DNA of 64,000 nt, taken from positions 744,001 through 808,000 of the forward strand of contig NW_027480481.1 of NCBI RefSeq assembly GCF_051401765.1, written 5' to 3'. Below the pieces are notes generated by a model. It was not told the DNA's origin and made no database searches. It was given only the letters and a program-made list of their open reading frames with translations. Shown piece after piece: positions 26,473-39,168 of the stretch. Positions within the stretch are counted from its first letter, which is position 1. Every line of letters starts with the position of its first letter. This DNA comes from Calliopsis andreniformis (lineage: Eukaryota; Arthropoda; Insecta; Hymenoptera; Andrenidae). The position numbers and the translations under genes were made by a program.

Positions 26473-27596
26473 AATCATCAATCCTCAATCTTCAATACTC
26501 AATCCTCAATCATCAATCCTCAATCCTCATTCCTCAATCATCAATCCTCAATCTTCAACACTCAACCCTCAATCCCCAATCGTCAGTCTTCTATCCTCAA
26601 TACTCAATCTTCAATACTCAACACTCAATCCTCTATCCTCAATCCTCAATCCTCATTCTTCAATCCTCAATACCCAATCCTCAATCTTCAATCCTCAATC
26701 CTCAATTCTCAGTCCTCAATCCTCAATCCTCAATCGTCAGTCTTCAATCCTCAATACTCAATCTTCAATCCTCAATCCTCAAACCTCAATCCTCAACCCT
26801 CATTCTTCGATCCTCAATACCCAATACTCAATCTTCAATCCTCAATACTCAATCCTCATTTCTCAATGCTCTATCCTCAGTCCTCAGTCCTCAAACCTCA
26901 ATCCTGAACCGTCAGCCCCCATCCTCAATCCTCAATCCTCAATCTTCAATCCTAAATCCTCAATCCTCAATACTCAATCTTCAATATTCAATCTTCAATC
27001 CTCAACACTCAATCCTCAATCCTCAATCCTCAATCCTCAATCCTCATTCATCAATCCTCACTACCCAATCCTGAATCTTCAATCCTCAATCCTCAATCCT
27101 CAATTCTCAATCCTCTATCTTCAATCCTCAATACTAAATCTTCAATCCTCAATCCTCAATCCTCAATCCTCAATCCTCAATCCTCATTCTACAATCCTCA
27201 ATACTCAGTCTTGAATCATCAATCCTCAACTCTCAATCCTCAATCCTCAATCCTCAATCGTCACTCCTCAATCCCCAATCCTCAATCTTCAATCCTCAAT
27301 CCTCAATCCTCAATCCTCAATCCTCAATCCACAATCCTCAGCCCTCAATCATCAATTCTCAATCCTCAATCCTCAATCCTCAGTTCTCAATCCTCAATCC
27401 CCAATCCTCAGACCTCAAACATCAATACTCAACCCTGAGTCCTCGTCCTCAATCCACAACCCTCAATCCTCAATCCTCAATCTTCAATCATCAATATTCA
27501 AACTTCAGTCCTCAATCCTCAATCCTCAATCCTCAATCCTCAATCCTCAATGTTCAATCCGCAATACCCTATCCTCAATCCTCGATCCTCAATCCT

Positions 27597-27693
27597 CAAT
27601 AGAATTACATCAATTCACAGATTTCAATACTCAATACTCAGTCTGCAATCTTCAAGTCTCTATCCTCAAACATGAATTCTCATCACTCAATCC
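27597..27693 (+). repeat. Type IV island (AATAGAATTACATC core)
   Basis: The core is AATAGAATTACATCAATTC followed by ACAGATTTC, CTGCAATC and ACATGAATTCTCATC. It is a diverged member of the type I family. Further copies lie at 33,247, 38,249, 43,251 and 49,618. Confidence 0.8.
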
Positions 27694-27988
27694 TCAATAC
27701 TCAATCCTCAATCCTCAATCCTCAATCATCAGTCTTCAATCCTCAATCCTCAAGCCTCAGTCCTCAATCCTCAATTCTCAGTCCCCAAACCTCAATCCTC
27801 AACCGTCAGTCCTCGTCCTCAATCCTCAACCCTCAATCCTCAATCCTCAATCTTCAATCATCAATAATCAATCTTCAATCCTCAATCATCAATCCTCAAT
27901 CCTCAACCTTCAATCCTCAATATTCTACACTCAACACTCAACCATCAATCCTCAATACTCAACCATCAATCCTCAATTCTCAATACTC

Positions 27989-28142
27989 AATAGAGCATCC
28001 TGAATTCTGATGGTTCAATACTCAATCCAGAATATTCAATAATCAAATCTCAAACCTCAAGCATCAATTCTCAACACTCAGTCCTGAACACTCAGTCCTC
28101 TATCTTCAATCCTACACCCTCAACCCTCAATCCTCAAGCGTC
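27989..28142 (+). repeat. Type III island, AGAGCATCC variant
   Basis: It reads AATAGAGCATCCTG in place of AATAGAACATCCTG and CTACACCC in place of CTACATCC. The same variants occur at 33,639 and 38,641, so these three form one lineage. Confidence 0.82.
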
Positions 28143-28353
28143 AATCCTCAATACTCAATCCTCAATCCTCAATCCTCAATCTTCAATCTTCAATCCTCAA
28201 TACTCAATCTTCAATCCTCAATCCTCAATCCTCAATCCTCAATACTCAATCCTCAATCATTAATCCTCAATCTTCAATACTCAATCCTCAACCCTCAAAC
28301 CTCAATTCTCAATACTCAACCATCAATCCTCAAGTCTCAATGCTCAATAGAAT

Positions 28354-28371
28354 ATCCTGAATTCTCAGGAT
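28354..28371. repeat. Palindromic island in the transition zone
   Basis: Perfect 7-bp arms with loop ATTC and the TCTATAC right flank; it follows a type III island as in block A. Confidence 0.85.
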
Positions 28372-30276
28372 TCTATACTCAAACCTCAATCCTCAACCCT
28401 CAGCCCTCATTCTCAATCCTCAATACTCAATCTTCAATCCTCAATATTCAATCCTCTATACTCTATCTTCAATCCTCAATCCTCAATCATCAATCCTCAA
28501 TCCTCAATCCTCAGTCATAAATCCTCAATCTTCAATACTCAGTCGTTAATCCTCAGTCCTCAATCCTCAATCCTCAATCCTCAATCCTCAATCCTCAATC
28601 CTCAATCTTCAATCCTCAATACTCAATCTTCAATCCTCACCCTCAATCCTCAATCCTCAATCCTCAATCCTCAATCCTCAATCCTCAATCTTCAATCCTC
28701 AATACTCAATCTGCAATCCTCAATACTCAACCCTCAATCCTCAATACTCATTCTTCAACCCTCAATACCAAAACCTCAATCTTCAATCCTCAATCCTCAA
28801 TTCTCAATCCTCAGAGCTCAAACATCTATATTCAACCCACAGTCCCCGTCCTCAATCCACAACCCTCAATCCTCAATCCTCAATCTTCAATCATCAATAT
28901 TCAATCTGCAATCCTCAATCCTCAATCCTCAATCCTCAATACTCATTCTTCAACCCTCAATACCCAATCCTCAATCTTCAATCCTCAATCCTCAACCCTC
29001 AATCCTAAGACCTCAAACATCAATATTCAACCCCCAGTCCCCGTCCTCAATCCACAACCCTCAATCCTCAATCCTCAATCTTCAATCATCAATATTCAAT
29101 CTTCAACCCTCAATCCTCAATATTCAATCCTCAATCGTCAATCCTCAATCTTCAATCCTCAATCCTCAATCCTCAATCCTCAATCCTCAATCTCCAATCC
29201 TCAATACTGAAATCTTCAATCCCCAATCCTCAATACTCAATCCTCAATGCTCAATGTTCAATCCTCAATACACAATCTTCAATCCTCAATCCTCAATCCT
29301 CAATCCTCAATCCTCAGTCCTCAGTCGTCAAACCTCAATCCTCAACCCTCAGCCCTCATTCTCAATCCTCAATCCTGAATCCTCAGTCCTCAATCTTCAA
29401 ACCTCATTACTCAGGTCTCAGTCATCAATCCTCAATCCTTAATCCTCAATCCTCAATCCTCAATCATCAATCCTCAATCCTCAGTCATCAATCCTCGATC
29501 CTCATTCCTCAAACCTCAAACCTCAGCCGTCAGTCCTCATCCTCAATTCTCAATTCTCAATCCTCAATCCTCAATCCTCAATCCTCAATCTTCAATCCTG
29601 AATAATCAATCTCCAATCCTAGATACTCAATCCCCAATCCTCAATCTTTAATCCTCAATCTTCAATCCACAATCCCCAGTCCTCAATCTTCAACCCTCAA
29701 TGCTCAATCCTGAATACTCAATCCTCAATCCCCAGTCCTCAATCCTCAATCATCAACCTTCAATTGTCAATACTCAATCTTCAATCCTCAATACTCAATC
29801 CTCAATCGTCAATTCTCATTCTTCAATCCTCAATACCCAATCCTCAATCCTCAATCCTCAATCCTCAATCCTCAATCTTCAATCCTCAATACTCAATCTG
29901 CAATCCTCAATCCTCAATCCTCAATCCTCAATACTCATTCTTCAACCCTCAATACCCAATCCTCAATCTTCAATCCTCAATCCTCAATCCTCAATCCTCA
30001 GACCTCAAACATCTATATTCAACCCTCAGTCCCCGTCCTCAATCCACAACCCTCAATCCTCAATCCTCAATCTTCAATCCTCAATACTCAATCTTCAATC
30101 CTCAATCCTCAATTCTCAATACTCAATACTCAATCCTCAATCTTCAATCCTCAATCCTCAATTCGGAATCCTCAATCCTCAATGTTCAATCCTCAATACC
30201 CAATCCCCAATCTTCAATCCTCAATCGTCAAGCGTCAATCATCAATCCTGAATACTCAACCCTCAATCCTCAGTCC

Positions 30277-30476
30277 TCAAACCTCAATCCCTAATCCTCA
30301 ATCCTGAATCCTCAATCTTCAGCCCACAGTCCTCATAAATAAATTGTCAATCCTCAATCCTCAATGGAATATCCTCAATTCACAGTTTTCAATACTCAAT
30401 CCCCATTCTTCACTCTTCAAATCTCAATCCACAAATATCAGTTCTCATCACTCAACCATCAACACTCAGTCCTCAA
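30277..30476 (+). repeat. Type I island, AATGGAATATCC variant
   Basis: It carries CATAAATAAATTGTC in place of AACAATCAATTGTC, and AATGGAATATCCTC in the core. Copies in the other units begin at 35,279, 40,281 and 46,648. Confidence 0.83.
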
Positions 30477-30734
30477 TCTTCAATCCTCAATCCTCAATCC
30501 TCAATCCTCAATCCTCAATACTCATTCCTCAGTCCTCAAACCTCAATGCTCAATCCTCAATCCTGTATCATAAATCCTCAATCTTCAATACTCAATACTC
30601 AATCCTCAATCCTCAATCCTCAATCCTCAATCCTCAATCCTCAATCATCAATCCTCAATCTTCAATACTCAATCCACAATCCCCAGTGCTCAATACTCAA
30701 CCATCAATCCTCAATTCTCAATACTCAATAGAAT

Positions 30735-30752
30735 ATCCTGAAATCTCAGGAT
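30735..30752. repeat. Palindromic island with loop AATC
   Basis: Arms ATCCTGA and TCAGGAT are intact around loop AATC. Copies lie at 35,737, 40,739 and 47,106. Confidence 0.85.
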
Positions 30753-30971
30753 TCAATACTCAAACCACAAACCTCAACCCTCAGACCTCATCCTCCATCT
30801 TCAATCCTCAATACTCAATCTTCAATCGTCAATCCTCAATCCTCAATCCTCAACCCTCATTCTTCAATCCTCAATACCCAATCCTCAATCTTCAATCCTC
30901 AATCCTCAATCCTCAATCCGCAATTCTCAATACCCCACCATCAATCCTCAATTCTCAGTGCTCAATAGAAA

Positions 30972-30989
30972 ATCCTGTATTCTCAGGAT
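30972..30989. repeat. Palindromic island with one broken arm base
   Basis: The left arm reads ATCCTGT, so the loop-proximal pair is lost and six pairs remain. Copies lie at 35,974, 40,976 and 47,343. Confidence 0.83.
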
Positions 30990-31932
30990 TCTATACTCAA
31001 ACATCAATTCTCAACCCTCGGCCCTCATTCTCAATCTTCAATCCTCAACCCTCAATCCTCAATCTTCAATCCTCAATACTCAATCTTCAATCCTCAATCC
31101 TCAATCGTCAATCCTCAATCCTCAATCCTCAGTCATGAATCCTCAATCTTCAATACTCAATCGTCAATCCCCAGTCCTCAATCCTCAATCCTCAACCCTC
31201 GTTCCTCAAACCTCAATCCTCAACCCTCAGTCCTCATCCTCAATCCTCAATTCTCAATCCTCAACCCTCAATCTTCAATCCCCAATAATCAATCTCCAAT
31301 ACTACATCCTGAATCCCCAATCCTCAATCCTTAATCCTCAATCTTCAATCCTCTATCGCCAGTCCTCAATCTTCAATCCTCTATGCTCAATCCTCAATCC
31401 TCAAGCCTCAGTCCTCAAACCTCAATGCTCAATCCTCAATCCCCAATCCTCAGTCCTCAATCCTCAACCCTCAATCCTCAGTCATAAATCCTCAATCTTC
31501 AATACTCAGTCGTCAATCCTCAGTCCTCAATCCTCAATCCTCAATCCTCGTTCCTCAAACATCAATCCTCAATCCTGAATCCTCAATCTTCAATCCTCAA
31601 TACTCAATCTGCAATCCTAAATCCTCAATCCTCAATCCTCAATCCTCAATCCTCAATCCTCATCCTTCAATCCTCAATCCTCAACCTTCAACACTCAATC
31701 CTCATTCCTCAATCCTCAATCCTCAATCTTCAATCCTCAATACTCAATCTTCAATCCTCAATCCTCAATTCTCAATACTCAATACTCAATCCTCAATCTT
31801 CAATCCTCAGTCCTCAATTCGGAATCCTCAATCCTCAATGTTCAATCCTCAACACCCAATCCTCAATCTTCAATCCTCAATCCTCAAGCGTCAATCCTCA
31901 ATGCTGAATCCTCAACCCTCAATCCTCAGTCC

Positions 31933-32131
31933 TCAAACCTCAATCCCTAATCCTCAATCCTGAATCCTCAATCTTCAGCCCACAGTCCTCATAAATAAAT
32001 TGTCAATCCTCAGTCCTCAATAGAAAATCCTCAATTCACAGTTTTCAATACTCAATCCCCATTCTTCACTCTTCAAATCTCAATCCACAAATATCAGTTC
32101 TCATCACTCAACCATCAACACTCAGTCCTCA
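31933..32131 (+). repeat. Type I island, AATAGAAAATCC variant
   Basis: A sister of the island at 30,277, with the same CATAAATAAATTGTC stretch but AATAGAAAATCCTC in the core. Copies begin at 36,935, 41,937 and 48,304. Confidence 0.83.
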
Positions 32132-32369
32132 ATCTTCAATCCTCAATCCTCAATCCTCAATCTTCAATCCTCAATAATGAATCTTCAATCCTCAATCCTC
32201 AATCCTCAATCCTCAATCCTGAATATTAAATCCTCAATCCTCAATCCTCAATCCTCAATCCTCAATCCTCAATCATTAATCCTCAATCTTCAATACTCAA
32301 TCCTCAATTCTCAAACCTCAATTCTCAATACTCAACCATCAATCCTTAATTCTCAATGCTCAATAGAAT

Positions 32370-32387
32370 ATCCTGAATTCTCAGGAT
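32370..32387. repeat. Palindromic island, third in the 5,002-bp unit
   Basis: Perfect arms with ATTC loop. Copies lie at 37,372, 42,374 and 48,741. In the last two, the following flank reads ACTCATACC in place of ACTCAAACC. Confidence 0.85.
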
Positions 32388-33246
32388 TCTATACTCAAAC
32401 CTCAATCCTCAACCCTCAGCCCTCATTCTCAATCCTCACTCCTCAATCTTCAATCCCCAAAAATCAATCTCCAACCCTAGATCCTCAATCCCCAATCCTC
32501 AGTCCTTAATCCTCAATCTTCAATCCTCAACCGCCAGTCCTCAATCTTCAATCCTCTATGCTCAATCGTCAATCCTCAAGCCCTAGTCCTCAGTCCTCAA
32601 TCCTCGATCCTCAAACCTCAATCCTCAACCGTCAGTCCTCGTCCTCAATCCTCAACCCTCAATCCTCAATCCTCAATCTTCAATCATCAATACTCAATCT
32701 TCAATCCTCAATACTCAATCCTCAATCGTCAATCCTCAATCCCCAATCCTCAATCTTCAATGCTCAATCCTCAATCCTCAATACTCAATCCTCAATCGTC
32801 AATCTTCAATCCCCGATACTCAATCTTCAATCCTCAATCCTCAATCCTCAATCCTCAATCCTCAATCCTCAATCCTCAATCCTCAATCTTCAACCCTCAA
32901 TACTCAATCTGCAATCCTCAATCCTCAGTCCTCAATCCTCAATCCTCATTCTTCAATCCTCAATACCCAATCCTCAATCTTCAGCCCTCAGCCCTCAATC
33001 ATCAATTCTCAATCCTCAATCCTCAATCCTCAGTTCTCAATCCTCAATCCCCAATCCTCAGACCTCAAACATCAATACTCAACCCTCAGTCCTCGTCCTC
33101 AATCCACAACCCTCAATCCACAATCCTCAATCTTCAATCATCAATATTCAATCTTCAGTCCTCAATCCTCAATCCTCTATTCTCAATCCTCAATCCTCAA
33201 TGTTCAATCCGCAATACCCAATCCTCAATCCTCGATCCTCAATCCT

Positions 33247-33345
33247 GAATAGAATTACATCAATTCACAGATTTCAATACTCAATACTCAATCTGCAATC
33301 TTCAAGTCTCTATCCTCAAACATGAATTCTCATCACTCAATCCTC
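33247..33345 (+). repeat. Type IV island
   Basis: The AATAGAATTACATC core follows TCCTGAATAG. It pairs with 27,597 at the 5,650-bp offset and with 38,249, 43,251 and 49,618 in the later units. Confidence 0.8.
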
Positions 33346-33638
33346 AATACTCAATCCTCAATCCTCAATCCTCAATCTTCAGTCTTCAATCCACAATCCT
33401 CAAGCCTCAGTCCTCAATCCTCAATTCTCAATCCCCAAACCTCAATCCTCAGCCGTCAGTCCTCGTCCTCAATCCTCAAACCTCAATCCTCAATCCTCAA
33501 TCTTCAATCATCAAAAATCAATCTTCAATCCTCAATCATCAATCCTCAATCCTCAATCTTCAATCCTCAATATTCTACACTCAACACTCAACCATTAATC
33601 CTGAATACTCAACCATCAATCCTCAATTCTCAATACTC

Positions 33639-33792
33639 AATAGAGCATCCTGAATTCTGATGGTTCAATACTCAATCCAGAATATTCAATAATCAAATCT
33701 CAAACCTCAAGCATCAATTCTCAACACTCAGTCCTGAACACTCAGTCCTCTATCTTCAATCCTACACCCTCAACCCTCAATCCTCAAGCGTC
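33639..33792 (+). repeat. Type III island of copy 1
   Basis: AGAGCATCC lineage. It is repeated at 38,641-38,794 in copy 2 and is missing from copies 3 and 4, where block-B sequence occupies its place. Confidence 0.83.
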
Positions 33793-34166
33793 AATCCTCA
33801 ATACTCAGTCCTCAATCCTCAATCCTCAATCTTCAATCTTCAATCCTCAATACTCAATCTTCAATCCTCAATCCTCAATCCTCAATCCTCAATACTGAAT
33901 CCTCAATCATTAATCCTCAATCTTCAATACTCAATCCTCAATCATCAAACCTCAATTCTCAATACTCAACCATCAATCCTCAATCCTCAATCTTCAATCC
34001 TCAATACTCAATCTTCAATCCTCACCCTCAATCCTCAATCCTCAATCCTCAATCCTCAATCCTCAATCCTCAATCTTCAATCCTCAATACTCAATCTGCA
34101 ATCCTCAATACTCAATCCTCAATCCTCAATACTCATTCCTCAGTCCTCAAACCTCAATGCTCAATC

Positions 34167-37100
34167 CTCAATCCTCAATCCTCAATCCTCAATCTCCAAT
34201 CCTCAATACTGAAATCTTCAATCCCCAATCCTCAATACTCAATCCTCAATGCTCAATGTTCAATCCTCAATACACAATCTTCAATCCTCAATCCTCAATC
34301 CTCAATCCTCAATCCTCAGTCCTCAGTCGTCAAACCTCAATCCTCAACCCTCAGCCCTCATTCTCAATCCTCAATCCTGAATCCTCAGTCCTCAATCTTC
34401 AAACCTCATTACTCAGGTCTCAGTCATCAATCCTCAATCCTTAATCCTCAATCCTCAATCCTCAATCATCAATCCTCAATCCTCAGTCATCAATCCTCGA
34501 TCCTCATTCCTCAAACCTCAAACCTCAGCCGTCAGTCCTCATCCTCAATTCTCAATTCTCAATCCTCAATCCTCAATCCTCAATCCTCAATCTTCAATCC
34601 TGAATAATCAATCTCCAATCCTAGATACTCAATCCCCAATCCTCAATCTTTAATCCTCAATCTTCAATCCACAATCCCCAGTCCTCAATCTTCAACCCTC
34701 AATGCTCAATCCTGAATACTCAATCCTCAATCCCCAGTCCTCAATCCTCAATCATCAACCTTCAATTGTCAATACTCAATCTTCAATCCTCAATACTCAA
34801 TCCTCAATCGTCAATTCTCATTCTTCAATCCTCAATACCCAATCCTCAATCCTCAATCCTCAATCCTCAATCCTCAATCTTCAATCCTCAATACTCAATC
34901 TGCAATCCTCAATCCTCAATCCTCAATCCTCAATACTCATTCTTCAACCCTCAATACCCAATCCTCAATCTTCAATCCTCAATCCTCAATCCTCAATCCT
35001 CAGACCTCAAACATCTATATTCAACCCTCAGTCCCCGTCCTCAATCCACAACCCTCAATCCTCAATCCTCAATCTTCAATCCTCAATACTCAATCTTCAA
35101 TCCTCAATCCTCAATTCTCAATACTCAATACTCAATCCTCTATCTTCAATCCTCAATCCTCAATTCGGAATCCTCAATCCTCAATGTTCAATCCTCAATA
35201 CCCAATCCCCAATCTTCAATCCTCAATCGTCAAGCGTCAATCATCAATCCTGAATACTCAACCCTCAATCCTCAGTCCTCAAACCTCAATCCCTAATCCT
35301 CAATCCTGAATCCTCAATCTTCAGCCCACAGTCCTCATAAATAAATTGTCAATCCTCAATCCTCAATGGAATATCCTCAATTCACAGTTTTCAATACTCA
35401 ATCCCCATTCTTCACTCTTCAAATCTCAATCCACAAATATCAGTTCTCATCACTCAACCATCAACACTCAGTCCTCAATCTTCAATCCTCAATCCTCAAT
35501 CCTCAATCCTCAATCCTCAATACTCATTCCTCAGTCCTCAAACCTCAATGCTCAATCCTCAATCCTGTATCATCAATCCTCAATCTTCAATACTCAATAC
35601 TCAATCCTCAATCCTCAATCCTCAATCCTCAATCCTCAATCCTCAATCATCAATCCTCAATCTTCAATACTCAATCCACAATCCCCAGTGCTCAATACTC
35701 AACCATCAATCCTCAATTCTCAATACTCAATAGAATATCCTGAAATCTCAGGATTCAATACTCAAACCACAAACCTCAACCCTCAGACCTCATCCTCCAT
35801 CTTCAATCCTCAATACTCAATCTTCAATCGTCAATCCTCAATCCTCAATCCTCAACCCTCATTCTTCAATCCTCAATACCCAATCCTCAATCTTCAATCC
35901 TCAATCCTCAATCCTCAATCCGCAATTCTCAATACCCCACCATCAATCCTCAATTCTCAGTGCTCAATAGAAAATCCTGTATTCTCAGGATTCTATACTC
36001 AAACATCAATTCTCAACCCTCGGCCCTCATTCTCAATCTTCAATCCTCAACCCTCAATCCTCAATCTTCAATCCTCAATACTCAATCTTCAATCCTCAAT
36101 CCTCAATCGTCAATCCTCAATCCTCAATCCTCAGTCATGAATCCTCAATCTTCAATACTCAATCGTCAATCCCCAGTCCTCAATCCTCAATCCTCAACCC
36201 TCGTTCCTCAAACCTCAATCCTCAACCCTCAGTCCTCATCCTCAATCCTCAATTCTCAATCCTCAACCCTCAATCTTCAATCCCCAATAATCAATCTCCA
36301 ATACTACATCCTGAATCCCCAATCCTCAATCCTTAATCCTCAATCTTCAATCCTCTATCGCCAGTCCTCAATCTTCAATCCTCTATGCTCAATCCTCAAT
36401 CCTCAAGCCTCAGTCCTCAAACCTCAATGCTCAATCCTCAATCCCCAATCCTCAGTCCTCAATCCTCAACCCTCAATCCTCAGTCATAAATCCTCAATCT
36501 TCAATACTCAGTCGTCAATCCTCAGTCCTCAATCCTCAATCCTCAATCCTCGTTCCTCAAACATCAATCCTCAATCCTGAATCCTCAATCTTCAATCCTC
36601 AATACTCAATCTGCAATCCTAAATCCTCAATCCTCAATCCTCAATCCTCAATCCTCAATCCTCATCCTTCAATCCTCAATCCTCAACCTTCAACACTCAA
36701 TCCTCATTCCTCAATCCTCAATCCTCAATCTTCAATCCTCAATACTCAATCTTCAATCCTCAATCCTCAATTCTCAATACTCAATACTCAATCCTCAATC
36801 TTCAATCCTCAGTCCTCAATTCGGAATCCTCAATCCTCAATGTTCAATCCTCAACACCCAATCCTCAATCTTCAATCCTCAATCCTCAAGCGTCAATCCT
36901 CAATGCTGAATCCTCAACCCTCAATCCTCAGTCCTCAAACCTCAATCCCTAATCCTCAATCCTGAATCCTCAATCTTCAGCCCACAGTCCTCATAAATAA
37001 ATTGTCAATCCTCAGTCCTCAATAGAAAATCCTCAATTCACAGTTTTCAATACTCAATCCCCATTCTTCACTCTTCAAATCTCAATCCACAAATATCAGT

Positions 37101-39168
37101 TCTCATCACTCAACCATCAACACTCAGTCCTCAATCTTCAATCCTCAATCCTCAATCCTCAATCTTCAATCCTCAATAATGAATCTTCAATCCTCAATCC
37201 TCAATCCTCAATCCTCAATCCTGAATATTAAATCCTCAATCCTCAATCCTCAATCCTCAATCCTCAATCCTCAATCATTAATCCTCAATCTTCAATACTC
37301 AATCCTCAATTCTCAAACCTCAATTCTCAATACTCAACCATCAATCCTTAATTCTCAATGCTCAATAGAATATCCTGAATTCTCAGGATTCTATACTCAA
37401 ACCTCAATCCTCAACCCTCAGCCCTCATTCTCAATCCTCACTCCTCAATCTTCAATCCCCAAAAATCAATCTCCAACCCTAGATCCTCAATCCCCAATCC
37501 TCAGTCCTTAATCCTCAATCTTCAATCCTCAACCGCCAGTCCTCAATCTTCAATCCTCTATGCTCAATCGTCAATCCTCAAGCCCTAGTCCTCAGTCCTC
37601 AATCCTCGATCCTCAAACCTCAATCCTCAACCGTCAGTCCTCGTCCTCAATCCTCAACCCTCAATCCTCAATCCTCAATCTTCAATCATCAATACTCAAT
37701 CTTCAATCCTCAATACTCAATCCTCAATCGTCAATCCTCAATCCCCAATCCTCAATCTTCAATGCTCAATCCTCAATCCTCAATACTCAATCCTCAATCG
37801 TCAATCTTCAATCCCCGATACTCAATCTTCAATCCTCAATCCTCAATCCTCAATCCTCAATCCTCAATCCTCAATCCTCAATCCTCAATCTTCAACCCTC
37901 AATACTCAATCTGCAATCCTCAATCCTCAGTCCTCAATCCTCAATCCTCATTCTTCAATCCTCAATACCCAATCCTCAATCTTCAGCCCTCAGCCCTCAA
38001 TCATCAATTCTCAATCCTCAATCCTCAATCCTCAGTTCTCAATCCTCAATCCCCAATCCTCAGACCTCAAACATCAATACTCAACCCTCAGTCCTCGTCC
38101 TCAATCCACAACCCTCAATCCACAATCCTCAATCTTCAATCATCAATATTCAATTTTCAGTCCTCAATCCTCAATCCTCTATTCTCAATCCTCAATCCTC
38201 AATGTTCAATCCGCAATACCCAATCCTCAATCCTCGATCCTCAATCCTGAATAGAATTACATCAATTCACAGATTTCAATACTCAATACTCAATCTGCAA
38301 TCTTCAAGTCTCTATCCTCAAACATGAATTCTCATCACTCAATCCTCAATACTCAATCCTCAATCCTCAATCCTCAATCTTCAGTCTTCAATCCACAATC
38401 CTCAAGCCTCAGTCCTCAATCCTCAATTCTCAATCCCCAAACCTCAATCCTCAGCCGTCAGTCCTCGTCCTCAATCCTCAAACCTCAATCCTCAATCCTC
38501 AATCTTCAATCATCAAAAATCAATCTTCAATCCTCAATCATCAATCCTCAATCCTCAATCTTCAATCCTCAATATTCTACACTCAACACTCAACCATTAA
38601 TCCTGAATACTCAACCATCAATCCTCAATTCTCAATACTCAATAGAGCATCCTGAATTCTGATGGTTCAATACTCAATCCAGAATATTCAATAATCAAAT
38701 CTCAAACCTCAAGCATCAATTCTCAACACTCAGTCCTGAACACTCAGTCCTCTATCTTCAATCCTACACCCTCAACCCTCAATCCTCAAGCGTCAATCCT
38801 CAATACTCAGTCCTCAATCCTCAATCCTCAATCTTCAATCTTCAATCCTCAATACTCAATCTTCAATCCTCAATCCTCAATCCTCAATCCTCAATACTGA
38901 ATCCTCAATCATTAATCCTCAATCTTCAATACTCAATCCTCAATCATCAAACCTCAATTCTCAATACTCAACCATCAATCCTCAATCCTCAATCTTCAAT
39001 CCTCAATACTCAATCTTCAATCCTCACCCTCAATCCTCAATCCTCAATCCTCAATCCTCAATCCTCAATCCTCAATCTTCAATCCTCAATACTCAATCTG
39101 CAATCCTCAATACTCAATCCTCAATCCTCAATACTCATTCCTCAGTCCTCAAACCTCAATGCTCAATC
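34167..39168 (+). repeat. 5,002-bp higher-order unit, copy 2
   Basis: Nearly identical to copy 1. Confirmed differences are T at 35,141 (A in copy 1), C at 35,574 (A in copy 1) and T at 38,155 (C in all others). So few changes in 5 kb point to recent amplification or ongoing homogenisation. Confidence 0.93.

Larger units (their letters stand above)
12850..27505 (+). repeat. Block B: large segment repeated later in the window
   Basis: From about 12,850 this block matches 50,016 onward at an offset of 37,166 bp up to about 15,510, then at an offset of 36,495 bp to the right edge of the window (64,000 pairs with 27,505). Differences are scattered single bases, for example the bases near 19,829 against 56,324 and near 22,785 against 59,280, plus one 671-bp length difference. 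Inside are two 3,590-bp tandem units, further type I islands and a more heterogeneous part (24,650-27,500). No gene is seen. Confidence 0.9.
27350..29164 (+). repeat. Transition into the higher-order array (degenerate unit)
   Basis: From about 27,350 to 28,320 this matches 33,000-33,970 at an offset of 5,650 bp, so it is a diverged, truncated relative of the 5,002-bp unit. The next 800 bp mixes in material like 25,585-26,080. Because block B' reaches only the counterpart of 27,505, the window ends just inside the second copy of this transition. Confidence 0.72.
29165..34166 (+). repeat. 5,002-bp higher-order unit, copy 1
   Basis: Landmarks at 29,254, 29,700, 30,344, 32,177, 32,558 and 33,322 all recur exactly 5,002 bp downstream. 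The unit contains type I islands at 30,277 and 31,933, a type IV island at 33,247, a type III island at 33,639 and three palindromic islands (30,735, 30,972 and 32,370). The only copy-specific change I confirmed is A at 30,572, where the other copies have C. No gene is seen. Confidence 0.92.
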
